Shown: piece by piece, positions 34,858 to 44,006 of the stretch
Position numbering within the stretch: the first letter of the stretch is position 1
How the letters are laid out: each line of letters begins with the position of its first letter
DNA from: Bacteriovoracaceae bacterium
Lineage (GTDB): Bacteria > Bdellovibrionota > Bacteriovoracia > Bacteriovoracales > Bacteriovoracaceae
Direction: 5' to 3'
Length of the DNA stretch: 64,000 bases
NCBI GenBank assembly: GCA_023954635.1
Contig: JAGSHI010000001.1
Location: forward strand, 62,001-126,000
Notes under the pieces: generated by a model
Databases searched by the model: none
What the model was told of the DNA's origin: nothing
Seen by the model: the letters and a program-made list of their open reading frames with translations, nothing else
Translations under genes and position numbers: made by a program

Positions 34858-36271
34858 GAAATGGAAAGGAATTCTAATTTTATTGACACTTTTTAGTCAG
34901 AGCGTCCTTGCTGGACCAACTGTCGTTGGCAATGGTGATGATGGAACTGATTTAGAGGGATTCGAAAAACTAGAAAGTGGAAATATTGTTGATGCGAGAT
35001 CTGTAGCAGTGAAAAAACTTAATGAAATGAACGTGAAAGCTGTTCCTGGATTGGGTAATTTAACTGCAGAAGTTGAAAAAGCTGAACTCTATATAACGAG
35101 AAAAGACATACCAACAGCAAAACTAATGGAGCTAGGTGCATTTACAAACGATTCACAAGGTTTGGTTTATGCACGTACTTTTCCGAGGGCACATGCTCCA
35201 ACAAGGTTCTTTCCTGCAGCTAAAAACTTAGACCAGAAACAACTTGTTTCACTTCATATCCACGAAGCTCTCCATAGAGCTCTTCCTACAAGTATTCGAG
35301 AAGATGAGGTTGCTGCTAGTGAGATTACATTAGCGATCACAAGTCCAAACTCGTCTTTTGATAGAATAAATGAAACAGTTCAAAAATTTATTAAAAAAGC
35401 TGAGGCCTCAAGACCAGTTGCTCTAAATAATGGAGGAGCTGTTGTTACTTCTAGGCCTGTTATCAAACCGGCAAAACACAGTCGATTAAATCACCCTTCA
35501 AAAGTAGGAATAACTTATAAAAACTTTAGTCATCCTAAATTTGATTCAACTGAAATGACTTCAATTCCCCTGACGAGTATGACTTCAATTTCAAGTCACC
35601 TTTATCCATTCGGAGGAAGTCTTGAGGCCTTAGGAGTTGGAATAGATGCCTCAATTATAAAGAAGGGAGTAAATATAAAAGAAGAAGAGGATGGAACTTT
35701 TATGGGTCCTCTTGGCCTGTCTGCAAGAATGCTTCTTTGGACGACAAAGGGGTTTGATATAGAAGCTTACGGACGTGTTGACTTAAATACAATGTCGAAT
35801 GAAGAGCTTCAAGAGTCACTTCTAGGAAGGGACATTACAAAGATTGGAATGACTTTCGCAAAAAGATCTAGCTTTTTTTATGTAGAAAATGATTTGGAGT
35901 ACACACTTCCTAGTGAGACCAGTCAAAAAATTGGAAATATCGATTACACTTATGAGTTTGGATCAATCACAACTGCAAGAGTTAAAATGGGAGGTTATTA
36001 TAAGGCCTTCAATCTTGGTGGATTTATGGAAATGCATCTTGCTGACAACTTTAAAGCAAGAGGTGGTGCTTTTGAATATGAGACAGGACGAAACAGAGTT
36101 GTTTCAGCTGGACCAGAAATTGAATGGAGATCTGAACAATTTGGGGTAAGGCTTTTTGGAAAATTTCTTCTTGATTCTACTCAAAATACTGACTTTGATT
36201 TCCTTGGAGATCTTATGGGTCAAGGTGTTGGACAAGGTAATATCGGATTGCAGATTAACTTTTTTCTTTAA
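34850..36271 (+). CDS. Secreted HExxH-containing protein with strand-rich C-terminus
   Basis: The signal peptide is VNKKWKGILILLTLFSQSVLA, cleaved before GPT. At about residues 140-165 is VSLHIHEALHRALPTSIREDE, an HEALH zinc-metallopeptidase-like motif followed by acidic residues that could complete a gluzincin-type site. The last 250 residues alternate like outer-membrane strands and end LQINFFL. A barrel-anchored peptidase is therefore possible. I choose GTG at 34850, which has AAGGAG 6 nt upstream, overlapping the regulator stop; an in-frame ATG at 34835 is less well supported. I do not recognise the family as a whole, and the motif could be coincidental. Confidence 0.65.
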   Translation: MNKKWKGILILLTLFSQSVLAGPTVVGNGDDGTDLEGFEKLESGNIVDARSVAVKKLNEMNVKAVPGLGNLTAEVEKAELYITRKDIPTAKLMELGAFTNDSQGLVYARTFPRAHAPTRFFPAAKNLDQKQLVSLHIHEALHRALPTSIREDEVAASEITLAITSPNSSFDRINETVQKFIKKAEASRPVALNNGGAVVTSRPVIKPAKHSRLNHPSKVGITYKNFSHPKFDSTEMTSIPLTSMTSISSHLYPFGGSLEALGVGIDASIIKKGVNIKEEEDGTFMGPLGLSARMLLWTTKGFDIEAYGRVDLNTMSNEELQESLLGRDITKIGMTFAKRSSFFYVENDLEYTLPSETSQKIGNIDYTYEFGSITTARVKMGGYYKAFNLGGFMEMHLADNFKARGGAFEYETGRNRVVSAGPEIEWRSEQFGVRLFGKFLLDSTQNTDFDFLGDLMGQGVGQGNIGLQINFFL

Positions 36272-36274
36272 GAG

Positions 36275-36931
36275 ATGAATATGAAAGATTTGATTAAAAT
36301 AATGACATTCATTTTCTTTTCAAGCTTTGTGTTAACAAGCTGTGGAGAACTGTCTGAAGATGAGAGAGAGAACGATCCTATTTATAATGAACAGGTAAGG
36401 TCTTTAAACGGTGTTCTTTATATAAGAAATGGAAGTACATCTACTTATAATCAACTGGAATATAAACTTGGGACTCAAGAGAGAGTTCTTCTTCGACTTG
36501 AAAATCTCGGTGAGCTTAGTGGTTCCGTTGTTATAGATGATACTCATAGAATGATGTTTGAAGTGACAATGAAAAAACTAAGTGAAGCAGCACTCGCAAA
36601 AACAAGTTTTAAACTGTGCCCATTACTTAAAAACTGGATGATGTTAGCAACTTGGACTCATTCTCATCCTTTCCCCGGTGGGTCTGGACCGTGGATAACT
36701 CCAGGCGGAGATTTTCATGAATCAGAATGTATTGAAGTCTCAACTTCTACTATAGAGAGTGAACCAGATGTTTTAAAATTTGATGTTAGTGACTGGTTTG
36801 TTCATTATAATCAGTCTCGAGGTCAAAATTTTGGATGGGTACTAAAGTCTTCTTCAGATGGGCTTGATGTTTATGGAGATGCTCATATCTCAAAAGCTCC
36901 TAAACTTAAGTGGCAAGAATTTATCAAATAA
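36275..36931 (+). CDS. Lipoprotein with DNRLRE-like carbohydrate/adhesion module
   Basis: A 218-aa lipoprotein: signal to VLTSC, then a beta-sandwich-like region. The segments VLRLENLGELSGSVVID-type (LLRLENLGELSGSVVI), CPLLKNWMMLATWT and LKFDVSDWFVHYNQSRGQNFG resemble the DNRLRE-type module, whose FDVT...NFGW-like signature is partly kept. It begins 3 nt after the HExxH gene and ends at a terminator, so regulator, HExxH protein and lipoprotein form one unit. Function is unknown. Confidence 0.55.
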   Translation: MNMKDLIKIMTFIFFSSFVLTSCGELSEDERENDPIYNEQVRSLNGVLYIRNGSTSTYNQLEYKLGTQERVLLRLENLGELSGSVVIDDTHRMMFEVTMKKLSEAALAKTSFKLCPLLKNWMMLATWTHSHPFPGGSGPWITPGGDFHESECIEVSTSTIESEPDVLKFDVSDWFVHYNQSRGQNFGWVLKSSSDGLDVYGDAHISKAPKLKWQEFIK

Positions 36932-36934
36932 AAA

Positions 36935-36955
36935 AAGCGGACATTCTGTCCGCTT
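36935..36955 (-). terminator. Bidirectional hairpin terminator
   Basis: Stem AAGCGGACA (36935-36943), loop TTC, TGTCCGCTT (36947-36955). The minus strand has a long T run after it, so it best ends the EEP-family gene at 36984; the plus-strand lipoprotein stop is 4 nt upstream. Confidence 0.82.
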
Positions 36956-36983
36956 AAATATATCTAAAAATGTTTATTAAAAA

Positions 36984-37847
36984 TTATGGGTGAGTTGCAA
37001 CCATAATTGGTTTTGAAACTCTTAGGTTGGCAGTCATAGGAGTATGATCTGAACCTGGGATTTGTTCCATACTAAAAGATCTTGAGTCGATAACTTCAAG
37101 TCCTTTTACATAGATATAATCAATAATTTCTCCAAAAACTTTCTTTCTGTTATCTATTTTGAAGGCCACTTCAGTAAGCCCTAGCTCCTCTTCAACAATC
37201 TTTTTCATTGTGGATACTTTACCTGGAGACCAAGTATTGAAATCTCCTGCAAAAATAACTGGTCCTTTATGCTTTGAAATTTCTTTTGCAGCATCTTTTA
37301 GTTGGGAGGCCATTTGTATCACAGTTACGAAGTTAACAGAGTGAATATTCGCCACTAGCAACTCTTGGTCTATTCCTTCTAGTTCATACTTCGTAATGAG
37401 AGTCATTTTAGGTGTTCCGATGACAGGCTCTAAAACTCTTGTTCTTTGATGAATGACAGAAGTAGGAGTTGCATAACTTGCAGTTGTTACTCCAGTTCTG
37501 GTTTGACTTGGGAGATACATAAATGAAGTCGCTGTATGGTAACCATAGAGCTCGTGCTCATTAAAAGTGTCTTTCATATTGTCATTTAGGTACATTTCTT
37601 GAGCAATCACTATATCTTTCTTCTTTATAAGCTTCTGATAATCAGCTTTCCAAGTTTCGTTGGAGCCTTTGTACATATTCCAAACGAGAATTGAGATATT
37701 TTCTGGGTTGAGAGAAGAGTCAGAATAAGACCCCATCATCATCATGATGTCTTTTTTGGCCGGAACCCAAGGGATTTCGAAGGCATTTGCCGGCGTGGAT
37801 ACATTAAATAGCGTAACTGTTAAAAGTGTTAATACAAACTTCATCAT
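36984..37847 (-). CDS. Secreted endonuclease/exonuclease/phosphatase-family protein
   Basis: A 287-aa protein with an N-terminal signal peptide (MMKFVLTLLTVTLFNVSTPANA). The EEP fold motifs are in order: LVWNMYKG, IVIAQEMY (metal-binding glutamate), NIHSVNF, FAGDFNTWS (D and N of the active site), DYIYVKG and GSDHTPM (Asp-His). Members cleave phosphodiester bonds in nucleic acids or lipids. A secreted nuclease or phospholipase would suit a predator feeding on prey nucleic acid or lipid, though this is inference. It converges with the lipoprotein gene and shares its terminator. Confidence 0.85.
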   Translation of the reverse strand: MMKFVLTLLTVTLFNVSTPANAFEIPWVPAKKDIMMMMGSYSDSSLNPENISILVWNMYKGSNETWKADYQKLIKKKDIVIAQEMYLNDNMKDTFNEHELYGYHTATSFMYLPSQTRTGVTTASYATPTSVIHQRTRVLEPVIGTPKMTLITKYELEGIDQELLVANIHSVNFVTVIQMASQLKDAAKEISKHKGPVIFAGDFNTWSPGKVSTMKKIVEEELGLTEVAFKIDNRKKVFGEIIDYIYVKGLEVIDSRSFSMEQIPGSDHTPMTANLRVSKPIMVATHP

Positions 37848-38035
37848 TTGAATCTTCCTGTTTCAATGGAGGGTAGCCCCACCCCATATGATGTTAATAT
37901 TTATAATAGCTTAACCAAGGCTCCGGCCCCTAGTAAAGTTCTTGTAAATTCTCCAGTATTGAGTGCGAATCCTTGCTAAGTGCCCTGAAATTGGGTAAGA
38001 AGAGATGTAATTAGCATGTGCGTTAAATAGTTTTT

Positions 38036-39115
38036 ATGGGAGATCTTTCTATTAATTCCTTACCGAGTCTCTATTCTTTGACACTTCCTGAGATGAAGGA
38101 GCTCCTCGTCGAGGCGGGCTTTAAAGGTTTTAATGCAACCCAGATCTTTAATTGGATTTATAAAAACCATGTTTATGAGCCAACCCTTTGGACCAATGTC
38201 TCTAAAAAAGTAAAAGAATATCTTCTCCAGAACTATGATTTCAACTTGCCTAAAGTTGTGTGGCACGGAAAAAGTAAAGACGGGACTCGAAAATTTTTAG
38301 TCGCTATGGGAGACCAGAAGACTGTTGAGTGTGTCGCTATCTTAGCTGAAAGTGGAAGGATGACTTTATGTGTTTCTTCCCAAGTTGGTTGTGCCATCGG
38401 TTGTACTTTTTGTCATACAGGAACAATGGGTCTAACAAGACATCTCTCCGCTGGTGAAATCATTGGTCAATTTTTGGCCACGACAAAGTGGGTAAGAGAA
38501 AACGATGACTCGGAATTTAAATACACCAACGTAGTCTTTATGGGACAGGGAGAACCTCTTCATAATTACGACAATGTTAAAAATGCGACATTAAACTTAC
38601 TTGAAGATAACGGAATAGGGATGGGGCAGAGAAAAGTAACTCTCTCGACCTCTGGTCTTGTTCCACAAATAGAAAAATTATGGGACTTTCCCCCTGTGAA
38701 TATCGCTATTTCACTACATGCTGCTCATAACAATGTGAGAACTGAGTTGATGCCTATAAACAAAGCGTACGACTTGGATAGATTATTTTCTGCTATCCAG
38801 AAAATTCCTCTAAAAGCACATAGAAGAATCACTTATGAATATATCTTAATTGATGATTTGAATGATAGACCTGAAGACATAGAGGGACTTGTAAAACTTC
38901 TTAATATTAAGGAATCAAAAATCAATTTAATTCCTTTCAATGAGTACCCTGAAAGTCGATTTAAAAGTCCTTCAAAAGCGAAGGTTAAATGGTTTAAAGA
39001 TGAGTTGTTAAAGCGAGGATATGTAACAACTGTGAGAGTCACAAAAGGTGACGATATACTTGCGGCCTGTGGCCAGCTCAAGAGCCTAGAAGAAAAAATT
39101 AATCTTTGGGATTAA
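38036..39115 (+). CDS. rlmN: 23S rRNA/tRNA adenine-C2 methyltransferase RlmN
   Basis: A radical-SAM methylase that makes m2A2503 in 23S rRNA and m2A37 in some tRNAs. The [4Fe-4S] motif is C119-x3-C123-x2-C126 (VGCAIGCTFCHTG). Other RlmN landmarks are VFMGQGEPLHNYDN, VTLSTSGLVP, ISLHAAHNNVR and the C-terminal DILAACGQL with the mechanistic cysteine. Length (359 aa) fits. No strong ribosome site is seen before the ATG. It converges with a small secreted-protein gene 1 nt downstream. Confidence 0.96.
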   Translation: MGDLSINSLPSLYSLTLPEMKELLVEAGFKGFNATQIFNWIYKNHVYEPTLWTNVSKKVKEYLLQNYDFNLPKVVWHGKSKDGTRKFLVAMGDQKTVECVAILAESGRMTLCVSSQVGCAIGCTFCHTGTMGLTRHLSAGEIIGQFLATTKWVRENDDSEFKYTNVVFMGQGEPLHNYDNVKNATLNLLEDNGIGMGQRKVTLSTSGLVPQIEKLWDFPPVNIAISLHAAHNNVRTELMPINKAYDLDRLFSAIQKIPLKAHRRITYEYILIDDLNDRPEDIEGLVKLLNIKESKINLIPFNEYPESRFKSPSKAKVKWFKDELLKRGYVTTVRVTKGDDILAACGQLKSLEEKINLWD

Positions 39116-39116
39116 C

Positions 39117-39413
39117 TTATTCTACTGGTGAATTTTCAATATCTTCAAAATCCCATTTTTCAACTTTAGGAATATCCATTTCTTCTGTAGACGAAGGATC
39201 TCTACCAGATTCATCTTCATCAGAAGCAATGTTTCGATCAGCAGCTGGATCTTCTTCAACCTTGTAGCTTAGACCGCTTTCCCATTCACCTTTTTTGACA
39301 TCAACTTTGGCCTTAGGTGACTTATCGTTGAACTTAACACTAGGGGCCTTGTACTCTTCTGCTTTGACACCAAGTGTGAAGGCCAGGATCATAATAGTTA
39401 AAATCGTTTTCAT
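39117..39413 (-). CDS. Small secreted acidic protein
   Basis: A 98-aa protein with a signal peptide (MKTILTIMILAFTLGVKA, cleaved before EEYK). The mature part is acidic, Pro/Asp/Glu-rich and probably disordered (DPAADRNIASDEDESG). I do not recognise a family. It converges with rlmN and is divergent from sppA across a 196-nt gap. Confidence 0.5.
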   Translation of the reverse strand: MKTILTIMILAFTLGVKAEEYKAPSVKFNDKSPKAKVDVKKGEWESGLSYKVEEDPAADRNIASDEDESGRDPSSTEEMDIPKVEKWDFEDIENSPVE

Positions 39414-39609
39414 TACATGTTTCCTTGCTCTTGAGTAAGTATCCTCGAATATTTATCGGGAATCTTTTAAACAAACTTGAGACGCGCGTTAATCTTGAGT
39501 GCGAGGGTCGGATAAGAATACTTCATGTTTACGAGCCCTTAATGATTTGGGAATATATAATGATATAAATATTCAGTAATATACTGGATGAAAACTCTCA
39601 GGAGATGTT

Positions 39610-40548
39610 GTGGCTGCAAATAAAAATCGCGCTGTTTATGGTGTGTTAATCATGGTCTTTCTTTTCTTTTTAATACTGATGATTTTCGCAAGTTACACCA
39701 TAAAAGTTTTTAATAATGAATCTGATGCAATGAACTCAGTTGCAAAAGGTAAAGGTCAGATTGCTGTTGTTGAAGTTAAAGGTGTCATCATGGAGGCCAA
39801 ACCAACAATTGATTTATTAAGTAGTGCTGAAGAAGATGATGGAGTTAAGGCCATCATTTTAAGAATCAATTCTCCAGGAGGAGCAGTTGGTCCAACTCAA
39901 GAAATCTTTGAAGAGATAAGAAGAATAGATGGATCTTATGATGAGTCAGGAGGAAAGGAAGGTAAGCCTATCTTTGGAAGTTTTGGTTCAATCGCGGCCA
40001 GTGGTGGTTATTATTTAGGAGCTGCAACACGAAGAATATATGCTTCACCTGGAACGCTAACAGGTTCGATTGGCGTCATCATGCAATTCATGGATGCTTC
40101 TAAACTAGTTGAGTTAGCTAAAGTAAATCCAAGAAATATTAAGGCAGGAAAGTATAAAGATATTGGATCTCCTACACGGGCCATGACCAATGAGGAAGAA
40201 GGATTACTCACTGGGATGATTGGAGGAGTTCACCAACAATTTATCGACGATATACTTTTATTAAGAAAGAAAAAAATAAAAGGAAATATTATTGATCATG
40301 CTCAGGGGCAAATTTTCTCTGGGGAAGAAGCATGGAAAGTTGGTTTGGTTGATGAGCTAGCAGGAATGTGGACAGCAGGTAGAAGAATACACAAAGAGCT
40401 AAAGCTTAAAGGTAAGTTCGGATTTAAATATATTACAAAGAAAAAGAAAATGTCGGTATTCGAAATATTAGAGAACCTTGAAGAGGCATCCTCTAATATT
40501 AACTTTTTTACATTGTTTGGTAATTCACCAGTATTTATGGCGAAGTAG
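39610..40548 (+). CDS. sppA: Signal peptide peptidase SppA (short form)
   Basis: SppA degrades remnant signal peptides in the inner membrane. One N-terminal helix (about residues 10-30) is followed by the protease fold: ILRINSPGGAVGPTQEI, then SIAASGGYYLGAA, the catalytic serine in PGTLTGSIGVI, and the catalytic lysine in NIKAGKYKDIGSP. At 312 aa it is the single-domain, octameric type, not the 600-aa tandem form. GTG at 39610 is preceded by GGAG 6 nt upstream. It heads the run leading to lapB and tolQRAB. Confidence 0.92.
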   Translation: MAANKNRAVYGVLIMVFLFFLILMIFASYTIKVFNNESDAMNSVAKGKGQIAVVEVKGVIMEAKPTIDLLSSAEEDDGVKAIILRINSPGGAVGPTQEIFEEIRRIDGSYDESGGKEGKPIFGSFGSIAASGGYYLGAATRRIYASPGTLTGSIGVIMQFMDASKLVELAKVNPRNIKAGKYKDIGSPTRAMTNEEEGLLTGMIGGVHQQFIDDILLLRKKKIKGNIIDHAQGQIFSGEEAWKVGLVDELAGMWTAGRRIHKELKLKGKFGFKYITKKKKMSVFEILENLEEASSNINFFTLFGNSPVFMAK

Positions 40549-40559
40549 GTCGTACAAGA

Positions 40560-41792
40560 ATGGATTTTTATGTAGCCTGGTTTCAGGATCATTTACTTGC
40601 AGTTGTCGCCGTCGCTTTGACGCTGATACTTATCTATCATTATTTGATAGAGCGAGAATCAGGGGTAAAACTCTCTAAGAGATATAGGAATTCAATCTTC
40701 GAAGCTCAGTCGAAAGTTTTCTTAAATGCAACTCAATACCTCATCAGTGGAAATAAAGATTTAGCGATTAAAGAATTTTTGAACGCTGTAGATATAAATA
40801 GAGAAACCATTGAAACTTACTTTGCTCTGGGTGGACTTTTTAGATCTAATGGGGAAATTGAAAAGGCGATAAGTATTCATCGTTCTCTCATTGCTAGAGA
40901 AAATATTTCAGAATCAAATAGATTAAGAGCATTAAAAGAACTTGCAGTTGATTTCGATAAAGGTGGCTTTATTGATAAGGCGATTGAGACGTATAAAGAT
41001 GTTCTTAAAATTAATCGTGATCAATATGAAGTTATCCATAGCCTTTGTCGAATTTATGAAGACATAGAGGATTGGGATGAAGCTTATAATTATAGAATAA
41101 TGTTATCTAAAGTCGGTCACGAAAATCAGGCTGAAACGATTTCTCATATATTGGTTCAAAAAGCTAAAATTTTCTTTAAGTCTGGAAAGTATGCAAAATG
41201 TACTGAGGATTTAGAGGATGCTTTTAGGTTTGCACCCTCAGTTTCTGCAAAAATAATGAGACTTAAACTACATCTCCATGACGGGGCATTAGATCACAGT
41301 AAATCATTAATGTTAGAGTTATTAAAAGAGCATCCGATGTATGCCTCTTTTATTTTTGAGTCTCTTGAAGAACCTTTGAGCTCAGGAACTGATGAAGAGA
41401 AAAAAGAATATGATCAGAGATTCGAAATATTAAAAGAATTTTTCTTGGCCATAGATGATAGAGAGTTACTATCTAGCCCCTCTGTGATCCTTTCTAAAGT
41501 TAGAATGTTAAAAAGAAGTGGGCAGCCCAAAGATGCTTATCAATTACTTTCTGAGTGGATGAACGGAGAAGGTAGTGCGAATGAAGTTATGAAAGCGGAG
41601 TATATTAAGCTTTTAATTGAATTAGAGAAGAAAGATGAAGCTATGGAACAAGTTCGATTGCTTTTAGATAACCTTCATCAAACACTAACTAAACATTACT
41701 GTAAGTCATGTGGATACAATTCAGATGAAATATTTTGGCGTTGTCCTCAGTGCCATGAATGGGAAACAATACAATTTAGATGGAAAGTTTAA
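40560..41792 (+). CDS. lapB: LapB-like TPR protein with C-terminal zinc ribbon
   Basis: LapB (YciM) anchors LPS regulation by controlling FtsH proteolysis of LpxC. The 410-aa product has a transmembrane helix at about residues 12-30, a tandem TPR array (about 55-350: YFALGGLFRSNGEIEKAIS, then KGGFIDKAIETYKDVLK), and a C-terminal rubredoxin-like metal site HYCKSCGYNSDEIFWRCPQCHEW, trimmed here, with the C-x2-C...C-x2-C arrangement and the W-x2-I end seen in LapB. It lies 11 nt after sppA and 1 nt overlaps the next start. Related genes tolQRAB and lptE are also in the window. Confidence 0.85.
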   Translation: MDFYVAWFQDHLLAVVAVALTLILIYHYLIERESGVKLSKRYRNSIFEAQSKVFLNATQYLISGNKDLAIKEFLNAVDINRETIETYFALGGLFRSNGEIEKAISIHRSLIARENISESNRLRALKELAVDFDKGGFIDKAIETYKDVLKINRDQYEVIHSLCRIYEDIEDWDEAYNYRIMLSKVGHENQAETISHILVQKAKIFFKSGKYAKCTEDLEDAFRFAPSVSAKIMRLKLHLHDGALDHSKSLMLELLKEHPMYASFIFESLEEPLSSGTDEEKKEYDQRFEILKEFFLAIDDRELLSSPSVILSKVRMLKRSGQPKDAYQLLSEWMNGEGSANEVMKAEYIKLLIELEKKDEAMEQVRLLLDNLHQTLTKHYCKSCGYNSDEIFWRCPQCHEWETIQFRWKV

Positions 41793-42208
41793 TGAGTAGA
41801 TGCTTAATTTTATTTTTACTTTTTTCTTCTTTTTCAGTTCAAGGGAAAATGGTCAAGAAAATTGAGAAAGTAATGTATTACAAATATATGTTTGGGCACC
41901 TTCATCAGAATCCTAGTAAGTACTCAACTTCCCTTACCACAATTGGGTGTGCACATCCTTTAAGGGTATACAGTGTAAAGACATCAGGTTCAAAACCTAG
42001 AATGGTTTTTAACAAAGAATGGTACTTTGTAAAGGCCGGTCCATATGAAGGTTATATTAGGTCCCAGCAGCTATCTCGAAGAAAGCCTAAATGTTTTCAG
42101 GATAAGTATCCTAAGTTTGTAGATCAATTTGATATGGAAATTTCGGATATGTACAATTGGGGAAGACTTTATGACCTCTACTTATTTAAGAGGACAAGAG
42201 TAAGATGA
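41792..42208 (+). CDS. Secreted SH3-like protein
   Basis: A 138-aa product with a signal peptide (MSRCLILFLLFSSFSVQG) and a small strand-rich body (HPLRVYSVKTSG, then WYFVKAGPYEGYIRSQQL) resembling bacterial SH3-type modules, which often bind peptidoglycan. I choose the ATG at 41792, overlapping the lapB TAA; an in-frame ATG at 41780 lies inside lapB. Its stop overlaps the next ATG. Function is unknown. Confidence 0.55.
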   Translation: MSRCLILFLLFSSFSVQGKMVKKIEKVMYYKYMFGHLHQNPSKYSTSLTTIGCAHPLRVYSVKTSGSKPRMVFNKEWYFVKAGPYEGYIRSQQLSRRKPKCFQDKYPKFVDQFDMEISDMYNWGRLYDLYLFKRTRVR

Positions 42209-43098
42209 AAAAACTACTACTCGTCACTTTATTTTCATTTTCTTTTTTCAGTTTTGCCCAAAACTCTGGAAAGCCAACTTCTAAAACGATTGAAGAAAAA
42301 GAAGGAGAGTTAGTAGACTTCAAAAGCATTCAAGGTGTTTTAAAAGAAGATATGTTAACTCAAGAAGTTAAGAAGAAAGTTTCAAGAATTCAGAATATTA
42401 AAAAGAAAAGGAAGAAGCGAGATCTACAGAAATATCTTATTCCTGGTGAAGATGAAATTTGGTCATTTCTTTCAGAGTTATGGCTTGTTAAAAGTGCTCC
42501 AGTACTAAAGTGGGACTTTCAAAAACCAGAATATGGAATTGAAGAATCTTTCAAAGAATTACTAGAGGAAATGGGGCATTATGAAATTGATGTAAAAGTC
42601 ATCCTTGTTAACACCCCCGTCGTAACTCATATGGCACTACCTAGTAGTAAGGGCGAGTATATTTTTGTTTTAAGTGTTCCGTTCATGAGAACTCTAGATC
42701 TCTCGAAAATGGAAATTTCAATCCTTCTATTTGAAGACTTTATGAGAGTTAGGAAAGGATACTTTGCAAATTTTGTTAAACCTGCCAGCTTTGGTTCTGT
42801 CGCAGGATCAAACTTTAAAGGTGAAAAATTCCCGAACGCTCTCTTTAAGACCATTCTTAAAAAATATGATGATATTATTTTTGATAGAGGATTTACGTTT
42901 CAACAGCAATTTGAAATTACAAAAGATCTTAATCGCTTATTTAAATCAAATATGAAGTATTGGAATATTTATTATACTTTATTGAAAAAAATAGACGAAT
43001 TAACAAAAACAAATCTCCTCTACAATGGGTATGTTAAAATTTTTCCTTCTCCAGAGCTCCAATTAAACTGGCTCAGACCAAAGAAGGAAGTTCTTTAG
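42205..43098 (+). CDS. Secreted protein of unknown function
   Basis: A 297-aa protein with signal peptide (MKKLLLVTLFSFSFFSFA, cut before QNSG). The mature part starts with a charged helical region rich in Lys (IQNIKKKRKKRDLQKYLIPG), then a mixed alpha/beta domain (HYEIDVKVILVNTPVVTHMA, then EYIFVLSVPFMRTLDLSK). It starts by ATGA overlap with the SH3-like gene and ends directly before the membrane-protein gene, within the lapB-tol run. I do not recognise it. Confidence 0.55.
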   Translation: MKKLLLVTLFSFSFFSFAQNSGKPTSKTIEEKEGELVDFKSIQGVLKEDMLTQEVKKKVSRIQNIKKKRKKRDLQKYLIPGEDEIWSFLSELWLVKSAPVLKWDFQKPEYGIEESFKELLEEMGHYEIDVKVILVNTPVVTHMALPSSKGEYIFVLSVPFMRTLDLSKMEISILLFEDFMRVRKGYFANFVKPASFGSVAGSNFKGEKFPNALFKTILKKYDDIIFDRGFTFQQQFEITKDLNRLFKSNMKYWNIYYTLLKKIDELTKTNLLYNGYVKIFPSPELQLNWLRPKKEVL

Positions 43099-43935
43099 AT
43101 GAATCAAAGGATCTCTGTTTATATGAGATCTGCCCTCCGGCAGGTTCTTCTTGTTTCAGCTTTCAGTGTCATTCAATGGGTTTCCTACAATGTCATTATG
43201 TCAATTGTCGCCTTCTTTCACTTTAGACTAGATCATGGCTTAAATATCATTAATGAATGGGTTTTTGATAATGGTTGGGAAATTGTGATGATGACAAAAG
43301 TTATCTCAACATATCTTTTCTTAAAATTTATTCTCGTGGTTTCTATTCAAAGAAAGCCATTTAAGCATTTATTCTTCACTGGAATACTTTTTCCGGGACG
43401 AGAAGTTCTTATATCTTTAGCGGGATTTATTTTTTTCTTTATCTTTGCTGGGGGAGGAGAGTTAGAACCTGCTTCCAAAGGAAACTTCTTAAGAGCTGCG
43501 GTTATCTATGCTGGAGTGAGTGTTTATTATCTGACTGATATTTTTGTTCTTCTTGCAATTCAAAAAATGTATCCCATTCGTGAGAAATACCGACTTATGT
43601 TATCTCCTGTATTGGCCCTGATTATTGTCCTCATTTCTAGGAAGATCTTTCCTTTTGCCAAAGGGATGGACAGCCTCGTTTTTTCTAATTTAGTACTTAG
43701 CCAAGTGTTAATTGGTTGGAGAAGACATAATTGGACACTGCCTGGAATATTTGTCTTGGCTCTTCTTTCTCCTGCTGCTGTGTTGCTAGGGCTAGATCCT
43801 ATTGCTGGAGAGGAGTTTAGCCTTTTTGTGTTAAGTGAGAAAATTGGGGGAGCAATTTACTTCGCTATTGTTTTACTCTCTGCTTCTTATTTATACTATA
43901 AGAGAAAAACTGATGAGAAAAGTCTGTTGATCTAA
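43099..43935 (+). CDS. Multi-pass membrane protein of unknown function
   Basis: A 278-aa integral membrane protein with about seven hydrophobic helices (for example FILVVSIQRK region, LISLAGFIFFFIFAGGG, MLSPVLALIIVLISRK, FVLALLSPAAVLLGL). No known transporter or enzyme motif is seen. It starts one nt after the previous stop and ends 71 nt before tolQ, where a promoter intervenes, so it closes the lapB-side run. Confidence 0.55.
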   Translation: MNQRISVYMRSALRQVLLVSAFSVIQWVSYNVIMSIVAFFHFRLDHGLNIINEWVFDNGWEIVMMTKVISTYLFLKFILVVSIQRKPFKHLFFTGILFPGREVLISLAGFIFFFIFAGGGELEPASKGNFLRAAVIYAGVSVYYLTDIFVLLAIQKMYPIREKYRLMLSPVLALIIVLISRKIFPFAKGMDSLVFSNLVLSQVLIGWRRHNWTLPGIFVLALLSPAAVLLGLDPIAGEEFSLFVLSEKIGGAIYFAIVLLSASYLYYKRKTDEKSLLI

Positions 43936-43940
43936 CTCCC

Positions 43941-43969
43941 TTAAATTCATGGCATTCGAATGTTATAAT
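43941..43969 (+). promoter_or_regulatory. Sigma-70-type promoter for tolQRAB
   Basis: TTAAAT (43941-43946), 17-nt spacer, TATAAT (43964-43969) preceded by TGT, an extended -10. It sits 37 nt before the tolQ start in the only gap of this run. Confidence 0.6.
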
Positions 43970-44006
43970 AATTGAATTCACTTTTATGTGTACCCTGGAG
44001 GATTAA

